23,882 nucleotides of DNA from assembly GCA_964472305.1 (NCBI GenBank), contig CAYYJR010000035.1, forward strand, positions 1-23,882, read 5' to 3'. Made by a program: the position numbers and the translations under genes. The notes below the pieces were generated by a model, which was not told where the DNA came from, searched no databases, and worked only from the letters and a program-made list of their open reading frames with translations. Shown here in pieces: positions 1 through 6,144 of this stretch. The first letter of the stretch is position 1. The number at the start of each line of letters is the position of its first letter. Source of the DNA: CAYYJR01 sp964472305 (lineage in GTDB: Bacteria; Armatimonadota; Hebobacteria; CAIYQO01).

Positions 1-2
1 AG

Positions 3-293
3 GCGATGACCGCGGTGTGCTCGGTGGGGCTGGACATGATCGCCATCCCCGGCGATACGCCGGCGGAGACTATTGCCGCCATCATCGCCGACGAGGCGGC
101 CATCGGCGTCATCAACCAGAAGACCACCGCCGTGCGTCTCATCCCCGTGCCCGGCAAGCGCGTCGGCGATCACGTCGAGTTCGGCGGCCTGCTCGGCCAC
201 GCGCCCGTGATGCCCGTCAGCACCCTCGACAGCGCTCCCTTCATCCGGCGCGGAGGGAGGATTCCGGCGCCGATTCAGGGGATGAGGAATTAA
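3..293 (+). CDS. PFL family protein (UPF0210/DUF711), C-terminal part
   Basis: This is the last ~96 codons of a gene that begins before the window; the frame is open from base 3. The residues seen (SVGLDMIAIPGDTP, IGVINQKTTAVRLIPVPGK, FGGLLGHAPVMPV and a closing RRGGRIPAPIQ) match the conserved C-terminus of the PFL/UPF0210 family. Full-length members are about 450 residues and are structurally related to the glycyl-radical enzyme fold. The family is widespread, often sits next to an ACT-domain gene, and has no firmly assigned reaction. The internal ATG at base 6 is not the start, because the conserved domain clearly continues upstream. The ACT partner, if present, would be outside the window. 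The identification is from remembered family motifs and is fairly secure; the biochemical role is unknown. Confidence 0.85.
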   Translation, partial: AMTAVCSVGLDMIAIPGDTPAETIAAIIADEAAIGVINQKTTAVRLIPVPGKRVGDHVEFGGLLGHAPVMPVSTLDSAPFIRRGGRIPAPIQGMRN

Positions 294-351
294 CTCCGCA
301 TTGTCTGCGCGGCCATTTTCATCGTTTGTTCACATTAGTATCATCGCGGCG

Positions 352-367
352 TAACACCCGGGTGTTA
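352..367. promoter_or_regulatory. Perfect 16-bp palindrome (operator-like)
   Basis: TAACACCCGGGTGTTA is identical to its reverse complement over all 16 bases. It lies 58 bp past the PFL stop codon, far from any obvious gene start, so an operator role would need an unrecognised transcript. I could not place a convincing -35/-10 pair around it. It may equally be a DNA-structure or protein-binding site unrelated to transcription. Confidence 0.35.
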
Positions 368-462
368 TGCTGTAGGCGGGATGCAGGATGGAACGGCATA
401 GGAGGTGCGCCGCCAGGAAGGTCAGTCCAGGCACCGTTGTAGTTGCGCTGGTGGCCACGGCG

Positions 463-487
463 CCGGGGGAGCAGGATGCTCCCCCGG
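463..487. terminator. Strong hairpin between convergent genes, possible bidirectional terminator
   Basis: A 10-bp perfect stem (463-472 with 478-487) encloses a 5-base loop. The stem is almost all G-C. It sits between two converging genes, where a shared terminator is expected. No T-run follows on either strand, so it is not a classical intrinsic terminator; the call rests on stem strength and position. Confidence 0.4.
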
Positions 488-561
488 TGTATTGCGTGCC
501 ACCGCGAGCCGCGGAGGCGGAAGCGTGCCGGCCCGCCGCACAATCCCCCGCGAAGTGATTG

Positions 562-852
562 CTACACCGCCGGCTCTTCGAATCCGATATCCCACATCGC
601 CGCCAGGTCGCGCTGCGAATAGGCGCGGAAGGCGATCAGCGTGTTGGTCGAGGCGATGCCGGGAATACTCTGCAATTGTCCCGCCACCAGGTCGGCCAAA
701 TCCTCGTGCTGTCGCACGCGGGCGATGGCGACGATGTCATATGCGCCCGCCACCGAATACGCCTCCGCCACCCCCGGCAAGCGGATCAGCGCCGTCGCCA
801 CTTCCGGCGTGCAACCCTGTTTTGTCGTCACCAGAATAATCGCCGTTACCAT
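562..852 (-). CDS. Stand-alone Lrp/AsnC ligand-binding (RAM) domain protein
   Basis: This 96-residue protein consists only of the effector-binding/oligomerisation domain of Lrp/AsnC regulators. It begins MVTAIILVTTKQG, then has the typical VAEAYSVAGAYDIVAIARV strand-turn-strand region and an IPGIASTNTLIAF segment. Full Lrp proteins are about 150 residues with an N-terminal helix-turn-helix, which is absent here. Stand-alone RAM proteins are known to form ring-shaped octamers and to bind amino acids; some may modulate full-length Lrp paralogues. The start is supported by a GGAGGA sequence about seven bases upstream of the ATG. It lies 138 bp downstream of the lyase gene on the same strand and could be read through from it. 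Family assignment is confident; ligand and partner are unknown. Confidence 0.85.
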   Translation of the reverse strand: MVTAIILVTTKQGCTPEVATALIRLPGVAEAYSVAGAYDIVAIARVRQHEDLADLVAGQLQSIPGIASTNTLIAFRAYSQRDLAAMWDIGFEEPAV

Positions 853-990
853 GTGGTTGTCCTCCGGGCACTTCTTTCTGCGGGGTCGCGCAGCTTCCTT
901 TTTTAGCTCGGATGTCGGTCCGGTCCATCCCCGGACCTGCCGGCGCGGCAGCGCGCCGATTCACGTCCGACAGCTCCGCTTCGATTCCGC

Positions 991-2946
991 CTACTCGAAT
1001 GCGCTGGTCACCCGCACCGTGCCAAGTTCCGCCTGGGTAAGGGTGGCCGTCTGCCCGTCGAAGGTGAAGGTGACATCGGACGCGACGATGCCGCGATACG
1101 GGAAGAGCAGCGTGGCCATGCGCACCGGCAGCGCGCTTTGCGTGACAAGCACCAACGCGGGAGCCGGCTCGATCTTGTTGTAACCGTCGGAATACCACCC
1201 GCCGCGCGGTTGCTGTTGGCCGCATTCAACCCGGGTCTCCATGAACGGCACTGTCGCATGGGTCTGCAAGAGCAGGTTGGCGTCAGGATACTCGGTATAC
1301 ACCCGCGCGCCGTCCAGCCGCAGCGTGCCGGGCGCGAACTGGAAGCGCGATGCAAGCTGGTGCTCGCCGCCACCCGTCACCTCGTCAAAGATAATCCAGC
1401 AGCGTTCGCGCAGGAAGACGATCTCGCGGCGATGCGTCACCGCGATGGACGGCTGGGCGCCATAGCCCAGGTTGTAGATCCCGGAGGCGCGTATCTCGCC
1501 GTTCGTCACGCGCCAGCCCAGGTCGATCGGCTTCCGGGCAATCCAGGTGTCCGGGTGCGCGCGGCTGTTCTGCCCCTGACCATCCACCATGATGGTCGAG
1601 TGCGCGCGCGTGCCGGTCAGATAATCGTAATACGATGCCGCGCTGTGGTCATACAGGTGACGGCCGGGATCGACGATGAAGTTGCGACCATAGGCGAAGA
1701 GCCAGAAGCTCAACTTGTCCTCATGCTGGTGCGAGCGCCCGAAGGGACCGGCGTCGAAGGCCAGGTACAGGTCACCCTGATCCTGACGCTGGCGGAGAAA
1801 GGCAACGCCCGCGTACGGGAAGACTTCCGGTCCCAAACGCGCGGGCGGCGTCAGGTATTCTGCCAATCCCACTTCGGGCAGCAGGCGTGACAGGGGGGGC
1901 ACGGCGGATGGATCGGCATCATTGAACGACACTTGTTTGCTGCCGTCGGGCACCACCGTCTGCTGGCAGTAGTGCACGATGCCGCGCAAGGCTTGCAGCG
2001 TACGGGGTTCGAGTTGGCGTCCCAGCGCGCGCAGCGACCGGATGGCGCCGAGGAGATTACCGAGCACGCAATAGTGATAATGTGGGGTCAATTCGTCTTG
2101 CACGCCGTCGGGACGTACTTGCGCATCGATCTCGTTCGCGAAGGTGCGGATGCAGTAATCGGTATAGCGCGTGGTGTCGCACAGCACCGGGAAGACTGCC
2201 AGCGTCGCCAGCATGCCCATGCATCCGATGGTTGTCCAGTTGCCGGAATGGCCATTGGTGACAATCTCCAGGTAGGCCAACTGGTCGTGCAGCGATTTCA
2301 GGATGCGCAGCAGTTCGAGCGGCGTCACCTGGTCGAATGCCAGCAACCGGCTGACGCACGTACTCCAGCCCGTGCAATGGATGGCCTGGTTCAGGTACGA
2401 CCCGAAGGCATACGGCGTGCCGGTAAAGGCGCGCGCCATGTCGCACTGGTCGATCCACGCGAGGACCAGCTCGATCGCCTTCCGGCTGTAGCGCGTGTCG
2501 CCGGTCGCCTGATACGCCTGGGTCAGTGGACCGAGATAGGAGAAGCGATTGAGATCATGCCCCCAGTGCGCGGTGCCCGGATTATCATCCCAGTCAATCG
2601 TCGCGGGTAACTGGTACGCTTCGCCATAGAAGGTGAAGCGGTTCGTCAACGCCTCATCGGCGACTGTGCGGACACTTGCCGTCAACTCCGGCCTGACGGG
2701 AACCGTCTCACGCTGTTTGCATGCGGCGAAGACGGCTTCGAGTGCGCGCCCGGTGTCGCCGGCGGCGCGCGCCCCCGATAATCCCGGCACGGCGCCGGCA
2801 TCCAGCAAGTCGAGCGCTCGCACGATGAAGGCATCGTCGGTCAGTCCGTGCTCATCAAACGATCCGAGCGCGGCAAAGACCTGCTGCCGGTCGAATGTAG
2901 CCAACCGCGGCAGATCGGTACGAGAGTAGACGGTACGAGTGGTCAT
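991..2946 (-). CDS. Heparinase II/III family polysaccharide lyase-like protein
   Basis: This 651-residue protein has the layout of heparinase II/III-type lyases: an alpha/alpha-toroid N-terminal part (about residues 90-350) followed by a beta-sandwich domain (about 375-640). Candidate catalytic elements are the NGHSGNW segment (231-237), the Tyr/His cluster PHYHYC (288-293) and RSHQHEDKLSF (404-414), which matches the family's HxHxDxLS-like motif. Enzymes of this class cleave uronic-acid-containing polysaccharides by beta-elimination; the substrate cannot be told from sequence. No signal peptide is visible at the start (MTTRTVYSRTDLP), which is odd for a lyase and suggests a cytoplasmic enzyme acting on oligosaccharides or an unusual export route. 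A strong AAGGAGG lies eight bases before the ATG. No sugar transporter or sulfatase is adjacent. Family confidence is high; activity is inferred. Confidence 0.85.
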   Translation of the reverse strand: MTTRTVYSRTDLPRLATFDRQQVFAALGSFDEHGLTDDAFIVRALDLLDAGAVPGLSGARAAGDTGRALEAVFAACKQRETVPVRPELTASVRTVADEALTNRFTFYGEAYQLPATIDWDDNPGTAHWGHDLNRFSYLGPLTQAYQATGDTRYSRKAIELVLAWIDQCDMARAFTGTPYAFGSYLNQAIHCTGWSTCVSRLLAFDQVTPLELLRILKSLHDQLAYLEIVTNGHSGNWTTIGCMGMLATLAVFPVLCDTTRYTDYCIRTFANEIDAQVRPDGVQDELTPHYHYCVLGNLLGAIRSLRALGRQLEPRTLQALRGIVHYCQQTVVPDGSKQVSFNDADPSAVPPLSRLLPEVGLAEYLTPPARLGPEVFPYAGVAFLRQRQDQGDLYLAFDAGPFGRSHQHEDKLSFWLFAYGRNFIVDPGRHLYDHSAASYYDYLTGTRAHSTIMVDGQGQNSRAHPDTWIARKPIDLGWRVTNGEIRASGIYNLGYGAQPSIAVTHRREIVFLRERCWIIFDEVTGGGEHQLASRFQFAPGTLRLDGARVYTEYPDANLLLQTHATVPFMETRVECGQQQPRGGWYSDGYNKIEPAPALVLVTQSALPVRMATLLFPYRGIVASDVTFTFDGQTATLTQAELGTVRVTSAFE

Positions 2947-3016
2947 GGGTGATTCCTCCTTGGGGAGCGGGCGTGCCGGGTGTCGGCCATGAAGACCTGT
3001 CGAGTAGCGATATCGC

Positions 3017-3184
3017 CTATTCCTGCTGCCTGTCTTCTTCTACATCTCGAACCGGCATGCCTTCCATGGTTACCGATGTATTCAGCAGGGATTGGACGAA
3101 ATTGTCGTCAACGCTGTCATCCTGGTGCAAAACGTAGAAACGGACTTCCACTTTGCGCCAGGAAAGCAGAAGAAAGACCCGCAT
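3017..3184 (-). CDS. Possible small protein upstream of the lyase gene (uncertain)
   Basis: A 55-codon frame starts MRVFLLLSWRKVEVRF and ends DVEEDRQQE, 70 bp before the lyase start and on the same strand. Its residue make-up (hydrophobic start, mixed charged residues, few Arg/Pro/Ser runs) looks more protein-like than the antisense frames nearby. The frame stays open upstream to an alternative ATG at 3214, where a GGAGAG abuts the start too closely to be a good ribosome-binding site; the ATG at 3184 has no clear one. I recognise no family. It could be a real leader peptide or small protein, the decayed end of a gene, or chance. Low confidence. Confidence 0.25.
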   Translation of the reverse strand: MRVFLLLSWRKVEVRFYVLHQDDSVDDNFVQSLLNTSVTMEGMPVRDVEEDRQQE

Positions 3185-3250
3185 AATACGCCGGTATACC
3201 GCATTGCCGGCCATCTCTCCGTCATCCCGCTCGTTATAAATGGTATTTTC

Positions 3251-3279
3251 TTGACATCTTCCAGGCGCTCCGGTAGCAT
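3251..3279 (+). promoter_or_regulatory. Sigma70-type promoter of the HAD gene
   Basis: A consensus -35 TTGACA (3251-3256) is followed by a 17-bp spacer and a -10 TAGCAT (3274-3279). Transcription would begin near 3286, giving a leader of about 26 bases to the ATG at 3312. It probably also drives the following ylxP-rbfA-nrnA genes, since no comparable promoter is seen between them. Confidence 0.65.
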
Positions 3280-3311
3280 GAGACCCGGACTTTTACCGGA
3301 TGGGAAGATTG

Positions 3312-4133
3312 ATGGCGCTGCCGTTTGAACTGCTCTCGCTCGATTTGGACCTGACCTTGCTCGATGATACGCACCGCATTTCGCCGCGCAACCTGTCGGC
3401 GGTGCGGCGGTGTCGTGAGCTGGGGGTGAAGGTGGTGGTCACCTCCGGGCGCATGTATCGCTGCACGCTGCCATACGTGCTGGAATTAGGCGCGGAGGTT
3501 GCGCCGACCATCACGTACAACGGCGCGTTTATCAAGCAAGAAACTACCGGCGAGGTGCTGCTGCACGAGCATCTTGACCTATCCACCGCGGGAATGCTGG
3601 TGGATTTTTGCGCCCAGACCGGGTTGAATTTGAATTATTATCTGGATGATTCGCTCTACATCGCCCGTCCGAATGCGTGGGCCGATCTTTATGCCGCCCG
3701 CACGGGAGCGCCACTCAATCCGGTGGACGATTTGCGCGTCTTCGCTGAACGGGCACCGACCAAGGCGTTGATCGTCGACGATCCGGAGCGCATCGCCGCG
3801 CTCTATACCGAGTTGGCACCGCAATACGCCGACCGCGCCTACGTGACGATTTCCAATGTCGAGTACCTGGAATTCATGCCGTCCGGGGTGGATAAAGGCA
3901 AGGCGCTGTCGGTGGTGGCGGCGCATTACGGCATCCCGCGGGAAAAGGTGATCGCCTTTGGTGACGCGGACAACGACACGCCGATGATTCGCTGGGCGGG
4001 CATGGGGGTGGCGATGGCCAACGCCAAGCCGGGTGCATTGGCCGCCGCCGACCGCGTGGCGCCGCGATACGATGAGGACGGCGTCGCGGTGGTGCTGGAA
4101 GAAATGTTCGGGCTGACGCCTTCTCATGCGTGA
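3312..4133 (+). CDS. Cof-type HAD-IIB family hydrolase (phosphatase)
   Basis: This 273-residue protein carries all four haloacid dehalogenase motifs: the nucleophile motif DLDLT (residues 11-15), TSGR (44-47), the lysine of motif III (K195 in VDKGKAL) and GDADND (217-222). The long cap between motifs II and III is of the Cof (IIB) type. Such enzymes dephosphorylate sugar phosphates, cofactors such as flavin or pyridoxal phosphate, or similar small molecules; the substrate cannot be assigned. The usual DxDGT glycine is replaced by Leu, while the two catalytic Asp are kept. I chose the ATG at 3312 because GGGAAG precedes it and the protein then starts in typical family fashion; the ATG at 3300 in the same frame has no ribosome-binding site. 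It leads a four-gene tandem run. Confidence 0.88.
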   Translation: MALPFELLSLDLDLTLLDDTHRISPRNLSAVRRCRELGVKVVVTSGRMYRCTLPYVLELGAEVAPTITYNGAFIKQETTGEVLLHEHLDLSTAGMLVDFCAQTGLNLNYYLDDSLYIARPNAWADLYAARTGAPLNPVDDLRVFAERAPTKALIVDDPERIAALYTELAPQYADRAYVTISNVEYLEFMPSGVDKGKALSVVAAHYGIPREKVIAFGDADNDTPMIRWAGMGVAMANAKPGALAAADRVAPRYDEDGVAVVLEEMFGLTPSHA

Positions 4134-4173
4134 TATCCGCCGCGTCGGTGCGGGAATCGGGAATACTCATATC

Positions 4174-4461
4174 ATGGCTATGCATGTGGGTATCATGACA
4201 ATTGAGTTGGAGATCACCGACGCCATGACACTGAAGGATAAACGGCAGGTACTCCGCAGTTTACTGGCGCGGATTCGCAACACGTTCAACGTCTCTGCCG
4301 CCGAAGTCGGGCACCTGGACGCGCATACGCTGACCACGCTGGGCGTGGCAGCGGTTGCCAATGACAAAGGATACGTACACGGCATGCTGGAGAAGGTCAT
4401 CGCGATGATCGAGCGCAACCCGCGCGTGCTGTTGCTGGACTACCACACCGAGATGGTGTAA
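4174..4461 (+). CDS. ylxP: DUF503 / YlxP family protein
   Basis: This is a 95-residue protein of the DUF503 family. The features seen are an opening strand (VGIMTIELEI), the conserved LKDKRQVLRSLLARIRNTFNVS segment, AEVGHLD, and a closing LLDYHTEMV. Family members are 90-95 residues, adopt a ferredoxin-like fold and are almost always encoded next to rbfA, as here; a role in ribosome maturation is suspected but not proven. The frame extends upstream to an ATG at 4126 that overlaps the HAD stop, but the N-terminus conserved in the family begins at the ATG at 4174 or 4180, neither with a strong ribosome-binding site. It ends 15 bp before rbfA. Confidence 0.85.
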   Translation: MAMHVGIMTIELEITDAMTLKDKRQVLRSLLARIRNTFNVSAAEVGHLDAHTLTTLGVAAVANDKGYVHGMLEKVIAMIERNPRVLLLDYHTEMV

Positions 4462-4476
4462 CGCAGGGAGGATGCG

Positions 4477-4860
4477 ATGGTATCGACACGACCGCAGCGC
4501 GTGGCGCGCGTCATTAAAGAGGAAATGAGCCGCATTATGCGCGAGGAGATGAACGACCCGCGGGTGGGATTCGTGTCCATTACCCAGGTGGAGGTCTCAT
4601 CCGACCTGCGCATGGCCAACATTTACGTCAGCGTTTACGGCACGCCCGAAGAGCAGCAGCAGTCCATCGAGGTGCTCGAGCGCGCCACCGGATTTCTGCG
4701 CAGTCTGCTGGGCAAGGCGTTAGAGATGCGCTATATCCCGGCGATTCAGTTTCACCTGGATCATTCACTCGAACACGGCGCGCATATTTTTGAGCTATTA
4801 AAGCAGGTCGAACAGACAACCCCCGTAAAAGAGAAGGGAACAGAGGATGAGCAGTCCTGA
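4477..4860 (+). CDS. rbfA: Ribosome-binding factor A
   Basis: RbfA binds the immature 30S subunit and aids 16S rRNA 5'-end processing and late maturation. The 127-residue length is typical. The diagnostic segments are RVARVIKEEMSRIMREEMNDPRVGFVSIT at the N-terminus, then the beta strand VEVSSDLRMANIYVSVYG, the ALEMRYIPAIQFHLDHS segment and a charged tail. The protein is a single KH-type domain. An AGGGAGG lies six bases before the ATG. The gene follows ylxP by 15 bp and its last 14 bp overlap nrnA, which implies translational coupling. The order ylxP-rbfA-nrnA is widely conserved; the infB gene that usually precedes it is absent here and replaced by the HAD hydrolase. Confidence 0.95.
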   Translation: MVSTRPQRVARVIKEEMSRIMREEMNDPRVGFVSITQVEVSSDLRMANIYVSVYGTPEEQQQSIEVLERATGFLRSLLGKALEMRYIPAIQFHLDHSLEHGAHIFELLKQVEQTTPVKEKGTEDEQS

Positions 4861-5815
4861 AGTCCGGCGCGTGGCCGACACGCTGTTGCAATACCCATCA
4901 TGCCTGATTGCCACGCACATCAACCCGGAAGGCGATGCTATTGGTTCTATGCTGGCACTGGCTTTGGCGCTGGAACAACGGGGCATAAAAGTCATCTGTT
5001 ACGACCGCGACGGCGTCCCTGACATCTGTCGTTTTCTGCCCACCTGGGAGCGCGTGACGCGCACCTTGCCGGAAGAATTGCCTCCGCTGGTGGTCTTCGT
5101 GGATGCCGACCGCCTGGAACGTTGCGGGTTAAGCCTTGAGCAGTTTCCCGGCACCGAGACATTCGTGCGCATCGATCATCACGTCGGCGGTTCCAGTGAC
5201 CTGGGCCCGGCGCTGGTGGAACCTCACGCCGCGGCTGCCGGCGAATTGATCTTCGCGTTGCTTCCGGATCTCGGCGCGACATTGACCCCGGAGATCGCCA
5301 CCTGTCTGCAGACCGCACTGATGGTCGACACCGGGCGATTCAGCTACACCAATACCACCCCGCGCACGTTGCGCATTGCCGCCGAACTGGTAGAGGCGGG
5401 CGCGGATGTGACGACCATCGTTGAATGGACATGGGGGCGGGTCAGCTTCGCGGCGACCAAATTGCTCGGTTTTGCGCTATCCTCCATGCAATCAGGTAAG
5501 GAAGGGCGCATCGTGTGGGCGGTGCTGCGTCACGCGGATTTTCTCTCCGTAAACGCCAACGCGGAAGACACCGAAGGCATTATCGACCACGTGCGCACGG
5601 TGCGCGACTCTGAAGTGGGCGCCCTTTTCTCGGAAAAGCGCGGCGTAGTGCGCGTGAGCCTGCGCTCCAACGGCAAGGTGGACGTGGCTCGAATCGCCAA
5701 ATTCTTCAACGGCGGCGGACACATGAAAGCCGCCGGTCTCACCTACGAAGGCTCCATCGAACACGCCGTTTGCGACGTGTTGCAGGCACTCGAAGCCGCG
5801 GTCGATGGGGGGTAG
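4847..5815 (+). CDS. nrnA: DHH/DHHA1 phosphoesterase, NrnA-type (nanoRNase / pAp phosphatase)
   Basis: NrnA-type enzymes degrade 2-5 nt RNAs left by RNA decay and, in many species, dephosphorylate 3'-phosphoadenosine 5'-phosphate. The 322-residue protein has the DHH motifs ATHINPEGDAIGS (22-34), VDAD (85-88), the signature IDHH (109-112) and MVDTGRFSYTNT, then the DHHA1 substrate-binding glycine motif GGGHMKAAG (289-297). All expected metal ligands appear present. The start overlaps rbfA by 14 bp, with an AGGGAACAGAGG stretch before the ATG inside rbfA. It ends the ylxP-rbfA-nrnA run. Function rests on close family resemblance; bifunctionality toward pAp is not testable from sequence. Confidence 0.9.
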   Translation: MSSPEVRRVADTLLQYPSCLIATHINPEGDAIGSMLALALALEQRGIKVICYDRDGVPDICRFLPTWERVTRTLPEELPPLVVFVDADRLERCGLSLEQFPGTETFVRIDHHVGGSSDLGPALVEPHAAAAGELIFALLPDLGATLTPEIATCLQTALMVDTGRFSYTNTTPRTLRIAAELVEAGADVTTIVEWTWGRVSFAATKLLGFALSSMQSGKEGRIVWAVLRHADFLSVNANAEDTEGIIDHVRTVRDSEVGALFSEKRGVVRVSLRSNGKVDVARIAKFFNGGGHMKAAGLTYEGSIEHAVCDVLQALEAAVDGG

Positions 5816-6144
5816 TTCCCCTCCTCACTCATTGAAGCTTCACTGTATCCATTGGAACCATCAGTTTGTTTTCCCGGCATTTTTTCGTGCCCGATGGGCA
5901 CCAGCAGTACAATGAGTGTAGTCGGGTGCGGATACGTCGGAGTTCTTTTCCGTTGAGGGAAGCCTGGGTCCGTAAGCAAACAACCTGCTCGGTGAGTACA
6001 TGCCGCGAGCGCGTTGACGAGATGAACCATCGGATGGCACGCCCAGATAGCCTCGAACCGCCGACTGCTAGGCCCGGCGCGAAAGATCGTGTAGAATATC
6101 TCGCAGCCCCCCGCGTCGGGTGGGCTCTCGCGAAAGGATGTGGC
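5816..6144. other. Intergenic region upstream of ettA
   Basis: This is 329 bp without a supported gene. The ettA frame stays open through much of it, but the family N-terminus begins only at 6145. It contains a 10-bp palindrome TGAAGCTTCA (5833-5842), a small TGCCC/GGGCA hairpin (5888-5900), a possible -10 element TAGAAT (6092-6097) without a good -35 partner, and a GC-rich hairpin at 6105-6126. No convincing intrinsic terminator for nrnA is visible. Confidence 0.5.
6105..6126 (+). promoter_or_regulatory. Hairpin in the ettA leader
   Basis: AGCCC at 6105 pairs with GGGCT ending at 6126, extended by further C-G pairs across one mismatch, with a short loop. It sits between the possible -10 at 6092 and the ribosome-binding site at 6133, so it would form in the 5' leader of the mRNA and might affect translation. 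The structural call is by eye only. Confidence 0.3.

Larger units (their letters stand above)
294..561. other. Convergent intergenic region rich in inverted repeats
   Basis: This is the non-coding space between the PFL gene (+) and the RAM-domain gene (-), which converge on it. It holds a perfect 16-bp palindrome (352-367), an 8-bp stem with one G-U pair (409-416 with 448-455), a 10-bp perfect hairpin (463-487), a 5-bp stem with a 3-base loop (502-514) and a further GGCGG/CCGCC pair (516-520 with 533-537). No credible reading frame with a ribosome-binding site was found. The dense pairing could be bidirectional termination structure or an unannotated RNA; the sequence alone cannot decide. Confidence 0.5.

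Noticed and set aside
1138..2610. Two long + frames (1138-1890 and 1933-2610) opposite the lyase gene
   Set aside because: Both mirror the lyase coding strand, have Arg/His/Gln-rich translations and no ribosome-binding sites.
6045..6100. A TCGAACC stretch followed by GCCGAC, resembling the T-arm of a minus-strand tRNA
   Set aside because: I could not fold an acceptor stem, anticodon stem or D-arm around it. It is probably chance.
5866..6144. Upstream 93-codon extension of ettA
   Set aside because: It does not resemble the EttA N-terminus, which begins at 6145 with a good ribosome-binding site.
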